Shown piece by piece: positions 14,150 to 22,926 of a DNA stretch of 64,000 bases. The DNA is from Hamadaea flava. GTDB taxonomy: Bacteria > Actinomycetota > Actinomycetes > Mycobacteriales > Micromonosporaceae. The DNA lies in contig NZ_JAMZDZ010000001.1 of NCBI RefSeq assembly GCF_024172085.1, forward strand, positions 3,038,001 to 3,102,000, written 5' to 3'. Position 1 is the first letter of the stretch. Each line of letters opens with the position of its first letter. The translations under genes and the position numbers were made by a program. The notes under the pieces were generated by a model that saw only the letters and a program-made list of their open reading frames with translations, made no database searches and was not told the origin of the DNA.

Positions 14150-17100
14150 TCACTCGAAGCGCCGCCGGCGCAGGGTGATCACCAGCAACACGGAGCCGAT
14201 GAGGACCGCCGCGATCCCGGTGAACACACTCGGCCACAGCCAGTCCGGCGTACCGGTGTGCGGCAGGTCGTCTCCGCTCGTCGCAGCCGACGAGCTACTC
14301 GGGTCGGTGCCGTCGGTCGTGGATCCCGTTCCGTCCGTCCCGGTGGACGAGCCGTCGGTGACCGACGGGGACGCCGGCGCCTCCATCGTGCTCACGCCGG
14401 GGTCGCCGGTGGCGCTCGCTCCGGGCGTCGCCCCGGCGGACAGGCTGCCGGCGGACGGCGTCGCCCCGGACGGGCCGCTGCCCGGAGTCGTTCCGGACGT
14501 CGGCGCGGCCACTGCGGTCGAGCTGGCTCCGACCGGGTCGACGCTGCTGCCGGTCGACGGCGTCGCCGACCCACCCGGCGCGGTCGTCGGCACCGGCGCG
14601 CCGCCGCTGGTCGCCGGGGTCGGGGTCGGGGTCGCCGCCTCGGTGATCAGGCCCGCGTCGACCGCCGGCAGGTCGCTGACGTCGTTGAGCTGCTGACCGG
14701 TCGGTGCGGCGACGAACATCCGGCGTACGGCGAGCGGGGCGGACGTGCCCGCGGCGTTCACATTGGAGTCGCGCTGCGGATCGGTCACCGCGTTCTCGGT
14801 CGTGAACTTCGACCCGGCCGGAGCGTCGAGATCCACCTCGTAGGTGCCGGGGCACAGCTCGGCGAACCGGTACCGGCCCTGCGCGTCCGTCGTCGCACGG
14901 CGGTCCACCGTCGCGCAGTTCTCCGGGCTGCCGGTCAGCTTCACCGGGATCCCGGCGAGATCGGGCTCGCTGTCGTCGCGTACGCCGTCGCGGTCCAGGT
15001 CACGCCAGACGCGACCGCTGACCGACCCGGCCAGCATGCGTACCGTCAGGTCGTTGGACCGAACCGGCAGCGCCAGCCCGTCCGCCTTGGCCCCGAAGAC
15101 CGCGCCCAGTTCCTCGGCGTCCTTGGACTGCGGCGCGTCGAGGACCACAGTGGTCACCCGGGTGCCCTTGGCCGCCAGCGGCGTGCTGGAGCTGACCCGG
15201 ATGCCGGTGACCGCCGCCATCTTCTCGGGGCACCGCTCCTGGCCGAACTCGTCCGCGAGACACCAGGCGGTCTCGCCGCCGGGCTGGTTCGTCTTGTCGT
15301 TGACGTCCAGGTCGATCCCGTCGCCGGGGACGGCGGTGTACCGGACGGTGGCCCCGGCCGGGGGCTGCACCTTCTCCAGCACGACCGGGCCGGTGACGGC
15401 GGTGTTCGCGACGTCGCCGCTGGCCGGCACCTTCATGATCAGGTCGCTGGACCGGACCGGGCTGGTCCAGGCGTTGGTCTCCTTGAGCAGGAAGGAGACG
15501 TCGTCGCCGACCGCGACGGCCGGCGCGGCGGCCTCGATGACCACCCGGTACGCCCCCTGCCCGGTGACGGTCAGCGAGCGCGACGCCGTCCGGTCCTCGG
15601 CCGGCGACACGTCGCAGGCCGTCGAGATCGTCGCGACGGCGGTCAGGTCGTGCCCGGCCGCGACGTCCTTGGCGACACTCGTCCGCAGGTCGATCGCGGG
15701 CAGCAGCTCGTTTATGTGCCGTTCGCCGAGGTCCCAGCGCAGGCTGGTCGACCCGTCGGGCAGCTTCTTCGTGGCGGTCGGGGCGAGGCTCGCGGCGGCG
15801 TCGACGACGCGTACCTGGGCCGGGATCGTCACGTCGACGCTGACCGGGCAGGCCCGGCCGACCTTGGCGGTGCTGTCGGTCAGCGTGGCCTGGACGATGA
15901 ACCGCACCGGCTGGTCCGGCTGCACCGATTGCAGATCGTCGGACGGGCGCTCGGCGCTGTCGCCGGTCTCGGCTGTTTTGACGGTGACCCGCGCGGCCGA
16001 GGCCAGCACGATCATCCGGTCCGACATCGGGCCGACCGCGCTGACGTCGTCGGGCGCCGGGCGCTCCTCCGCGCCGCCGTGCCGACCGGCCCAGCTGGCC
16101 CGGCCCCACGTCTTGACCTCGGTTCCGTCGGTGGCCGACGGCGAGATCTTCTCCTCCAGCACGAACCGGTAGTAGGAGCCGACCGGCTGCGGCTCGGTGA
16201 TGATCCACCGGGCGCGGTCGACCTCGGCGGCCCCGCCGGGCACCGCGTCCAGCGACGGGTACCAGGTGGCCTCCTCGTCGCCGCAGCCGCTCGCCGGGCC
16301 GACCGGCTCGGTCCCGACACCCCAGGACAGCTGCGCTCCTGGCACCGGCTCCTTGCCGCCGTCGGCCAGGGCGGCGACCGCGGCGTACTGGCCGGTGGGC
16401 TGCTGGACGGCGTTGTCGAAGACCGCGCACACCCGGCCGGGTTCGCCGTGCGCGACCGTGCCGAGGTTCTTGGAGACGACCTGCACCGTGTACTTCGTCC
16501 CCGGAGTGATCTTGCCCTTGCGGTCCAGCGGCGTCTCCCGGCCCGGCGCGACCATGGTGGCGTCGCCGTTGGCCATCTCCGAGCCGAACAGGGTCGCGAT
16601 CTCCCCGGCGGCGGCGTCGTTCAGCTCGGTGCTCGCCGCGTTGTTGGCCGGCAGGTCGCCCTCGTTGAGCGCGCCCGAGATGCTCTTGACCGCCAGCCGG
16701 GGCAGCTCGGTACGCAGCCGCAGGAAGTTGACGCCCTGCTTGGACTCGCCGAACTTCAGCAGGTCGTCGCCCGGAATGAAGACGATGAGCTTGCCGGCGA
16801 AGGCGTACGTGGTCTCCAAGGGCAGGGGCAGGTTGCCGTAGGTGTGCAACGGCGTCTGCTTCATGCTCGTGTCGAGCCCGTCGAGCACCACGTCCACCGT
16901 GTCGTTCGTCCGCGTACAGCCGATGGTCGCGGGCGTGCCGAAGTCTCGCGTCCCCGGCAAGGACGGGAACACCGGGTCGCCGACGCCGTTCGGGGAACAG
17001 CCGACCAGCTGCCAGTCGCCCGTCCCGGGCGCTTCGGCCTCGTACAGGTGGCTCAGGTCGACGCCGAACGACAGCGCCGGGTTGAGCGCCTCCACACCGC

Positions 17101-17779
17101 GTACGCCGGGTCCCCGGTGCAGGATCGCAAGCGGGAAGGCGATGAAGTTGCCGTAGACCCCGTCGCGCGCGCCCCCGGTGATCAGCGGCTGCGCCTCGGT
17201 CGCCGAGAGGTCCCACTCGGGCGCGGCCGAGACGACCACCGTGGACTCCCCGGCCGGCACGGCGGCCACACCCTGCCCCGAGACCGTCCCAGTGGTCTTC
17301 ACCTCGGCCCCGTTGGCGGCGTCACCGTCGACCTTGAGGCTGAACTCGACGCCGTTGGTCTGGTTCGTCTGCGCGCCGATGTCGCAGCTGATCTCCTTGC
17401 CGTCGCGGCTGATCGCGTCGTCACGGTTCGTGCACAGGGACGGCACGGTCTGGAAGCTCGCCGGCCCGGCGACGGCCAGCGTGGCGGTCGCCTCGTCCAC
17501 AGTGCCGCGGCTCGACAGGTCGACGCGGTAGGTCACGGTGTCGCTGGTCCGCACGACCTCGTCGATCGGCGAGTCGTCCTTGCCCGGTCCCGAGGCGGGG
17601 TCGAACGGCCGGCTGCCGCTGCTCACCAGGACCAACTGGCTCGTCAGGGTGCCCGAGGCACCGAACGCCACGCCCATGAAGGCGACGGTGCCGCCGATGC
17701 CGAGCCCCAGCGCGCAGGCGAGCGCGATGGTGCGCTTATGCCGGAACGGCCGTCGAGAATTCGCACCGTGCAGGCCCAT
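14150..17779 (-). CDS. LPXTG-anchored surface protein with SdrD B-like domain
   Basis: This 1209-residue secreted protein has an N-terminal membrane/signal segment after RRPFRHKR (about residues 17-40). A long extracellular region of repeated DUF11/adhesin-like beta-sandwich character follows. An SdrD B-like domain begins near residue 920 (SGRVWRDLDRDGVRDDSEPD). A Pro/Thr/Ser/Gly linker (about 1045-1165) leads to LPHTG (about 1172-1176), a hydrophobic helix and RRRRFE. This is the classic sortase-anchoring layout. No sortase gene lies in the window, so a sortase elsewhere must process it. A GGGGGGACC ribosome site precedes ATG 17779. It is probably a cell-surface adhesin or structural wall protein (inference). 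Confidence 0.9.
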   Translation of the reverse strand: MGLHGANSRRPFRHKRTIALACALGLGIGGTVAFMGVAFGASGTLTSQLVLVSSGSRPFDPASGPGKDDSPIDEVVRTSDTVTYRVDLSSRGTVDEATATLAVAGPASFQTVPSLCTNRDDAISRDGKEISCDIGAQTNQTNGVEFSLKVDGDAANGAEVKTTGTVSGQGVAAVPAGESTVVVSAAPEWDLSATEAQPLITGGARDGVYGNFIAFPLAILHRGPGVRGVEALNPALSFGVDLSHLYEAEAPGTGDWQLVGCSPNGVGDPVFPSLPGTRDFGTPATIGCTRTNDTVDVVLDGLDTSMKQTPLHTYGNLPLPLETTYAFAGKLIVFIPGDDLLKFGESKQGVNFLRLRTELPRLAVKSISGALNEGDLPANNAASTELNDAAAGEIATLFGSEMANGDATMVAPGRETPLDRKGKITPGTKYTVQVVSKNLGTVAHGEPGRVCAVFDNAVQQPTGQYAAVAALADGGKEPVPGAQLSWGVGTEPVGPASGCGDEEATWYPSLDAVPGGAAEVDRARWIITEPQPVGSYYRFVLEEKISPSATDGTEVKTWGRASWAGRHGGAEERPAPDDVSAVGPMSDRMIVLASAARVTVKTAETGDSAERPSDDLQSVQPDQPVRFIVQATLTDSTAKVGRACPVSVDVTIPAQVRVVDAAASLAPTATKKLPDGSTSLRWDLGERHINELLPAIDLRTSVAKDVAAGHDLTAVATISTACDVSPAEDRTASRSLTVTGQGAYRVVIEAAAPAVAVGDDVSFLLKETNAWTSPVRSSDLIMKVPASGDVANTAVTGPVVLEKVQPPAGATVRYTAVPGDGIDLDVNDKTNQPGGETAWCLADEFGQERCPEKMAAVTGIRVSSSTPLAAKGTRVTTVVLDAPQSKDAEELGAVFGAKADGLALPVRSNDLTVRMLAGSVSGRVWRDLDRDGVRDDSEPDLAGIPVKLTGSPENCATVDRRATTDAQGRYRFAELCPGTYEVDLDAPAGSKFTTENAVTDPQRDSNVNAAGTSAPLAVRRMFVAAPTGQQLNDVSDLPAVDAGLITEAATPTPTPATSGGAPVPTTAPGGSATPSTGSSVDPVGASSTAVAAPTSGTTPGSGPSGATPSAGSLSAGATPGASATGDPGVSTMEAPASPSVTDGSSTGTDGTGSTTDGTDPSSSSAATSGDDLPHTGTPDWLWPSVFTGIAAVLIGSVLLVITLRRRRFE

Positions 17780-17889
17780 GGTCCCCCCAGATCACGCGCA
17801 ATCACACAAAGTAGTCATTTACTAGCAGAGCGTGACATTGTGGCCGAGTCAATCACGACACGGCGGAAAACCCGTGCGATCCCGGTGGA

Positions 17890-19836
17890 TCACCCGATGG
17901 CTGCGACCAGGGCATTCAGCTCCGCGCTGATCGGGCCGAAGCCGAACAGCCCGGTGCCCGCCCCGGCGATCTCGCCGTCCGCGGGCAGCAACGCGGCGTA
18001 CGCCCGTCGCATCAGCTCCTCGTCCCGCACTGCGATCGCCGCCCGCGCGGCGAGGCACCAGAGCGCCTCCTGGACATGGTCGGCGGGCGGATCCGGCAGC
18101 CCGCGCAGCGCCGCCCGAGCGCGCTCGGGCTCCTCCTGGCCGAGCAGGACATGCGGGTACGCCCACGGCGCGTAAGGTCCCCAGCCGCCTCCGACATCGA
18201 CGAGGTCGCCGACCGGGCGCCCGTGCGTCACCCGTACGCAGAGCAGCGCCAGCGGCAGCAGCCCCACCGACAGCCCCGGCATGCCCGCGTCCGTGAGCGT
18301 CGCGGCCGCCGTCCGGTACGCGTGCTCGGCCTCGTCCGGGTCATCAGCGGCTTGACGAAGGGCCCGGAACCAGGTCGTGAAGACCCTCACGAGCGGCAGA
18401 TCATGCCGCTCGGCCAGGGCGTCGGCGGCATCGGCGTACCGGGCCGCACCGGGCAGGTCGCCCAGTGCGCTGCGCGCCTGGAGGCGTACCAGGTGCCCGA
18501 GGACCTCATAGGTCGGCAGGCCGTGCCGGGCGGACACCTCGATCAGCTCGGCTCCGATGCCGTCGCGTACCGGGGCCAGTCCGCAGCGGCCGAAGCTCTG
18601 CATGAACAGCCCGTTGAGCGCGAAGACGAGGACGCCGGGATCCTGAAGGTCGCGGGCCAGCGCCACCGACTCCCGCGCGGACTCGGCCGGCTGCGGCTCG
18701 CGTACCCCTCGTGATTCCACCGCGATGGTCGCGAGCAGCCGCGCGCGTGGACCGACCGGCGCGTCCGCGGGCAGCGCGACCAGCGTGCGCCGGGCCGCGG
18801 AGACGATTCGCGCGGCCTGGTCCGGGTCGTCGACCCGGCTCCACACGGCCGGCACGTCGTACGCGCCGATGACCCGCGCGGTCAGCTCCGGGTCGCCGAG
18901 CTGCTCGGCGGCGGCGACCGCGGCCAGGCGATGTTCCCGCGCCGTCTGCAAGCCTTCGCCGCCGGTGACCGCCAGCCCCCGCAGAATGCCCACAGTGGAT
19001 TCCAGTCGGAGCCGCGCGTCGGCTGCCAGCGCGCGGTCGAACGCGGTGGTGGCGGCACTCCACACTTGACCGGCGAGCGGCCGCAGCCCCGAGTCGTGGC
19101 GCAGAATGCCTTCCTCCAGCCGGGCCAGCTCCGGACCCGGGTCGAGCCCGAGCTGATCGGCCAGCATCGCGCGAGCGCGCCGCAACACGGCAAGCGCCTC
19201 GGCCTGCCGCCCGTCCCGATAGAGCGCCAGTGCCAGCAGCCGCCACGCGTTCTCCCGCCACGGATGCTCGGCGGTATGCGTGTCGAGGTCCCCGAGCACC
19301 GCCGCCGCCTGCCCGAGATCCAGCCGCGCCTCGGCCAGCCCTTCGACCGCCTGCGACCGCAGCTCGTTGAGCCTCGTCCGGTCGGGCCCGGTCCACGGCT
19401 CGTCCGGGAAGTCCGCGTACGCCGGGCCGCGCCACCAGGTCAGCGCCCGTTCCAGCTGCTCGGCCGCGATCGCCGGGGCGCTCTTGACCGCCGTCGTCAC
19501 CGCGTCCTCGAATCGCCAGGCGTCCACGGTGTCCCGGCCGGTTCGCAAGGCGTACCCGGGGCCCTCGGTGACCAGCAGCTTCGCCGGCGTACGCGGTGGC
19601 CGGTCCGGTTCCAGCGCCCGGCGCAGGTCGGCGACGAAGGTCCGGATCGAGGCGGCGGCGTTCTCCGGCGGCACCGGCCAGAGATCGTCGATGAGCACGT
19701 CGAGGGGGACCATCCGGGTCCGCGCCACGATCAGCCGCGCCAGCACCGCCCGATGCCGGGGACCTCGCAGGGCCACCGGGTCGTGCTCGCCGGACCAGGC
19801 CGCCACCGGCCCGAGCACCCCGAAATCGACCCGCAC
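17890..19836 (-). CDS. AfsR/SARP-type regulator with BTAD and TPR-like C-terminus
   Basis: This 648-residue protein has an OmpR/PhoB-type winged helix at residues 1-95 (VDFGVLGPVAAW, then LRGPRHRAVLARL and FVADLRRALEPDR). A bacterial transcriptional activation domain follows to about 250 (DLGQAAAVLGDLDTHTAEHPWRENAW). The C-terminus, of about 400 residues, is helical and TPR-like with no NB-ARC P-loop. SARPs activate secondary-metabolite or nearby genes. The start is GTG 19834-19836. It is divergent from the alpha/beta hydrolase (19894), its most likely local target. Confidence 0.9.
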   Translation of the reverse strand: MRVDFGVLGPVAAWSGEHDPVALRGPRHRAVLARLIVARTRMVPLDVLIDDLWPVPPENAAASIRTFVADLRRALEPDRPPRTPAKLLVTEGPGYALRTGRDTVDAWRFEDAVTTAVKSAPAIAAEQLERALTWWRGPAYADFPDEPWTGPDRTRLNELRSQAVEGLAEARLDLGQAAAVLGDLDTHTAEHPWRENAWRLLALALYRDGRQAEALAVLRRARAMLADQLGLDPGPELARLEEGILRHDSGLRPLAGQVWSAATTAFDRALAADARLRLESTVGILRGLAVTGGEGLQTAREHRLAAVAAAEQLGDPELTARVIGAYDVPAVWSRVDDPDQAARIVSAARRTLVALPADAPVGPRARLLATIAVESRGVREPQPAESARESVALARDLQDPGVLVFALNGLFMQSFGRCGLAPVRDGIGAELIEVSARHGLPTYEVLGHLVRLQARSALGDLPGAARYADAADALAERHDLPLVRVFTTWFRALRQAADDPDEAEHAYRTAAATLTDAGMPGLSVGLLPLALLCVRVTHGRPVGDLVDVGGGWGPYAPWAYPHVLLGQEEPERARAALRGLPDPPADHVQEALWCLAARAAIAVRDEELMRRAYAALLPADGEIAGAGTGLFGFGPISAELNALVAAIG

Positions 19837-19893
19837 CCGGCGCAGCGTAGCGCTGCTTATCCGTTGCTGATCGGCGCGCCGCACCGTGGAGCC

Positions 19894-20802
19894 ATGAACG
19901 AACTGCTTCCTGTTTTCCAGTACGCCAAGCTCCCGGGCTCCGGCGACGTCCGGCTGAATGTCGCGTACGCCGGATCGGGGCCGCCGATCGTCCTGCTGCA
20001 CGGCTTCCCGCAGACCCACCTGATGTGGCGGCACGTCGCTGCCGACCTCGTGGCCGACCACACCGTGATCGTGCCCGACCTGCGCGGCTACGGAGCCAGC
20101 GACAAGCCCACCGCCGATCCGGCCGCCGATCGCACCGGCGGTCCAGCCGCCGAGACCGTGTACGCCAAGCGCACCATGGCCGCCGACGTCGTCGCCGTCG
20201 CACACGCCCTCGGGCACGACCGGTTCGCCCTGGCCGGGCACGATCGCGGCGCGCTGGTCGCCTTTCGTGCCGGGCTGGACCATCCGGCCACGATCACCCA
20301 CCTGGCCTGCCTCGACGTGCTGCCCACCCTCGACATGTGGGACGTCATGCACGGCACGACCGCCGCGATCGGGTTCCATCTGTATCTCATGGCGCAGCCG
20401 CCGGGCCTGCCCGAGCAGATGATCGAGGCGAGCGCCGACGCCTTCTTCGGCCACTTCCTCGACAGCTGGGCCGGTCGGCCCGACGCCATCCCGGCTCCGG
20501 TACGCCAGGCGTACCTGGACGCCAGCCGGGCGGCCGTCCCGTCGATCGTCGCCGACTACCGCGCCTCCGCGACCGTCGACGTCCGGGACGACCTGGCCGA
20601 CCGCGACTCGGACAACCAGCTGCGGATGCCGGTGACCGTCCTCCAGCAGGACTTCGGTGCCGCGCTCGGCTTCGACGCCGCCGCCCGGTGGCGGGCCTGG
20701 GCGCCCGACCTCGACCACCGGACCGTCTCGTACGGGCACTTCATGCCGGAGGAGGCCCCGGCCGAGATCGCCGAGGTGCTCCGCGAGCTGCTCAAGCGCT
20801 GA
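19894..20802 (+). CDS. Alpha/beta hydrolase (haloacetate dehalogenase/epoxide hydrolase type)
   Basis: This 302-residue alpha/beta hydrolase has the oxyanion motif HGFPQT (36-41), an aspartate nucleophile D117 in AGHDRGA, and the catalytic His at about 282 (YGHFMPEE). The Asp nucleophile (not Ser) and the HDRG signature point to the fluoroacetate dehalogenase / soluble epoxide hydrolase branch. It is cytoplasmic. ATG 19894 follows GTGGAGCC. It lies 57 bp from the divergent SARP gene. Confidence 0.92.
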   Translation: MNELLPVFQYAKLPGSGDVRLNVAYAGSGPPIVLLHGFPQTHLMWRHVAADLVADHTVIVPDLRGYGASDKPTADPAADRTGGPAAETVYAKRTMAADVVAVAHALGHDRFALAGHDRGALVAFRAGLDHPATITHLACLDVLPTLDMWDVMHGTTAAIGFHLYLMAQPPGLPEQMIEASADAFFGHFLDSWAGRPDAIPAPVRQAYLDASRAAVPSIVADYRASATVDVRDDLADRDSDNQLRMPVTVLQQDFGAALGFDAAARWRAWAPDLDHRTVSYGHFMPEEAPAEIAEVLRELLKR

Positions 20803-20813
20803 GCAGTTCGTCG

Positions 20814-21164
20814 CTACTGCGGGAGGATCGTCGCGCCCGACCGCGCGACGATCTCCTGCAATGCCGCGACGTGCCGGTCAAAGGCGGTCCGGCCAGCCCG
20901 GGTGAGCCTCGCCGAGGTACGCGGCCACTTGCCGACGAAGCCCTTCCGGATCTCGACGTACCCGGCGTCCTCCAGGGTGGACAGCTGCTTGGACAACGCC
21001 GAGTCGGACAGGTTCACGGTGTCCCGGATGAACTTGAAGTCCGCCCACTCCGACGCCGCGAGCAACGACACGATCGCGAGCCGGGTCGGCGCGTGGATCA
21101 GCTCGTCGAATCTGGCTGACCGCACTCCTGGCGGCTCACCCGAGGGGCTCCCCGGCTTGGTCAT
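20814..21164 (-). CDS. Winged-helix transcriptional regulator (MarR/ArsR-like)
   Basis: This 116-residue winged helix (PF13601-like) has IHAPTRLAIVSLLAASEWADFKFIRDTVNLSDSALSKQLSTLE, then a wing with VEIRKGFVGKWPRTSARLT. Such small regulators often accompany and repress a membrane protein encoded just upstream. Its ATG overlaps the stop of that membrane protein (ATGA at 21161-21164). The inverted repeat at 21656-21713 in front of the pair is the likely operator. Confidence 0.9.
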   Translation of the reverse strand: MTKPGSPSGEPPGVRSARFDELIHAPTRLAIVSLLAASEWADFKFIRDTVNLSDSALSKQLSTLEDAGYVEIRKGFVGKWPRTSARLTRAGRTAFDRHVAALQEIVARSGATILPQ

Positions 21165-21637
21165 CGGCCGCCGCCCGACCGCTCGATCATGATCCGCCGC
21201 AGCGCCCGGTTGAGCCAGGGACCGCCGAACCCGAGGATCATCGCCGTCACCACTTCTCCCCAGGTCGCCGGATGAGCGACGTCGGCCGCCTCCAGCGCGA
21301 AGCCGGCCGCGAGCGACACCGCGACGGTCCCGAGGACGAAACCGGCGATGAGCCCGGCTCCGCGGAGCCCGAGCAGATCGTTGCGCACCTGTACGCGCAA
21401 AGCCTTCCGCACCACCCAGCCGACGCTGGCCGTCAGACCGACGACGAAGACCACGACGCCGATCCCGATGATCGTGTCGTCGCCGGATTCTATCGCCGCC
21501 GCGAACCCCACCATCAGCGCGCCGATCGCCCACCAGAACCAGATCGGGATCATCGACATCCCGATCACCTGCTCCTGCGTGGCGCGTACCTGGGCGAGCG
21601 CTTGCGCGGCCTCGTCCGGTCGCATGTGCTCGGTCAT
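21161..21637 (-). CDS. Small integral membrane protein, co-expressed with winged-helix regulator
   Basis: This 158-residue protein has four predicted membrane helices (about residues 30-47, 55-75, 92-115 and 125-140) after a helical soluble N-terminus (RPDEAAQALAQVRATQEQV). The family is unknown. GGGGGAGGG provides the ribosome site for ATG 21635-21637. It is first in a two-gene operon with the winged-helix regulator. Confidence 0.85.
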   Translation of the reverse strand: MTEHMRPDEAAQALAQVRATQEQVIGMSMIPIWFWWAIGALMVGFAAAIESGDDTIIGIGVVVFVVGLTASVGWVVRKALRVQVRNDLLGLRGAGLIAGFVLGTVAVSLAAGFALEAADVAHPATWGEVVTAMILGFGGPWLNRALRRIMIERSGGGR

Positions 21638-21655
21638 GCTGCCCTCCCCCTGAAA

Positions 21656-21713
21656 GAAAGTACTTGCCTAAGGGGAAAATAGCCCTGCCGTTTCCTCCTA
21701 GGCAAGTACTTTC
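21656..21713. promoter_or_regulatory. 15-bp inverted repeat pair flanking the promoter
   Basis: GAAAGTACTTGCCTA (21656-21670) recurs in perfect inverse at 21699-21713, with 43 bp between equivalent points. Each half contains the small palindrome AAGTACTT. The AT-rich sequence between the two arms is probably the promoter for the leftward membrane-protein/winged-helix operon. It is a likely operator pair for the regulator at 20814-21164. Confidence 0.75.
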
Positions 21714-21744
21714 CGCCAATGTGGCACGAGGAGTGCCAGTGCCC

Positions 21745-22377
21745 TCAGGCGTCCTCAGGCTGGTCCGCGGCGTCGAGCGCTGACCGAGATGCGGATTGGG
21801 ACTCGGACTGGAGTTCGGCGAGCATCGCGAGCGCCCGCTCCCGATCCACGGCGGGCGCCGTGTCGCCGAACCGGCGCAGCCCGGTCTCGATCACCCGGAT
21901 GGCGTTCCCATCGTCGTTCTTGTAATCCCGGAAGATCCGCGCGTTGTCGAGGACCTTGGCCAGCCCGGTCAACTCCTTCGAGCCGCCGTACTCCAAGTCG
22001 GGTTCGCCTTGCTGGATGTAGATCACCGAGTTGCCGACCGGGTCCACCACGGTGAACCGCGTCTGCCCCGGGCGGAACCGCGTGATCCGCGGCGTACCCC
22101 GGGCCGGGATGCGGCCGTAATGCCCACGCAGCGCCGTCTTGAACTCGGCATGCCAGGCCGCCACCTCGTCCACCATGATCAGGCAGCCGACGTACGCCTC
22201 CTCGGCGGTCACCCCCTTCGGGGTCGGTCCGAAGTGCAGCTGAAAGCCGTCGCGCTCCACCACTCCGTACGCGTACGGGCGGGTCATCTCGTAGGTGACC
22301 GTGTAGCCCAGCACCTGGTAGAAGGCCAGGGTCTCGGGCAGATTTCCGCTCCATAGAACCGGTATCGAGATCGCCAT
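21745..22377 (-). CDS. VOC-family (glyoxalase/bleomycin-resistance-like) protein
   Basis: This 210-residue protein has a single VOC beta-alpha-beta-beta-beta fold in residues 1-125 (IPVLWSGNLPETLAFYQVLGY, DGFQLHFGPT, FTVVDPVGNSVIYIQ). The C-terminal extension of about 85 residues is helical and rich in Arg/Glu (NDDGNAIRVIETGLRRFGD). Antibiotic-sequestering or dioxygenase-like roles are possible for the fold. The helical tail with TPR-like spacing is unusual and its role is unknown. Confidence 0.85.
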   Translation of the reverse strand: MAISIPVLWSGNLPETLAFYQVLGYTVTYEMTRPYAYGVVERDGFQLHFGPTPKGVTAEEAYVGCLIMVDEVAAWHAEFKTALRGHYGRIPARGTPRITRFRPGQTRFTVVDPVGNSVIYIQQGEPDLEYGGSKELTGLAKVLDNARIFRDYKNDDGNAIRVIETGLRRFGDTAPAVDRERALAMLAELQSESQSASRSALDAADQPEDA

Positions 22378-22419
22378 CCGACCACCGTACGGAGCCGGAC
22401 CCGACTGCCGCCTATGGAA

Positions 22420-22926
22420 TTACTGGCCGGTCTGGCCGTCGATGCTCTCCCGCAGCAGATCGAGATGGCCGCAATGCCGGGCGGTCTCCTCGATCATGTG
22501 CGCGAACGCGTAGCGCAGCGTGAAGGAGTTGCCGTCGGCGTGCGCCCGTTCGTCGAGGTCGGCGTCGGCGACCGCGGCGTTGGACCGCGCGCACTCCGCC
22601 CGGTACGCCGCGACGAGGTCGGCCAGCGTGTCGCCCGGCTCGACGGCGAACGCTCCAGAGTTCTCCGCCGACCAGGGCTCGGGCAGGTCGTGCCCGGCGA
22701 AGTCGATGCTGAACCAGTAGCGCTCCACCCCGGTCAGGTGCTTGACCAGCCCGGCCGGGGTCAACGCGGACGCAGCCACCGAACGGCTCGCCGCCTGCTC
22801 GTCGGTCAGCCCGCTGACCTTCAGAACCACCGTCGCGCGCAGGAAGTCGAGCATGCTGATCAGGGTCTCGCGCTCACCGGCGTCCTCCCGGGGGCGCTCA
22901 CGGTTCAATTCCGCAGTCTCGGTCAC
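22420..22926 (-). CDS. DinB/DUF664-family protein
   Basis: This 168-residue four-helix-bundle protein matches DUF664/DinB: LISMLDFLRATVVLKVSGLTD, SLTPAGLVKHLTGVERYWF-like residues around 60-80, and a C-terminal HMIEETARHCGHLDLLRE with the metal-ligand His set. Such proteins are metal-dependent thiol (mycothiol/bacillithiol) transferases or hydrolases. GTG 22924-22926 overlaps the TGA of the AraC/GlxA gene (GTGA), so the two are coupled. Confidence 0.92.
   Translation of the reverse strand: MTETAELNRERPREDAGERETLISMLDFLRATVVLKVSGLTDEQAASRSVAASALTPAGLVKHLTGVERYWFSIDFAGHDLPEPWSAENSGAFAVEPGDTLADLVAAYRAECARSNAAVADADLDERAHADGNSFTLRYAFAHMIEETARHCGHLDLLRESIDGQTGQ

Noticed and set aside
14147-18175. 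Very long open frame on the + strand across the surface-protein gene
   Set aside because: Its translation is Arg/Gly/Pro-rich and low-complexity, typical of the antisense of a GC-rich gene. The minus-strand gene has a signal peptide, SdrD domain and LPXTG.
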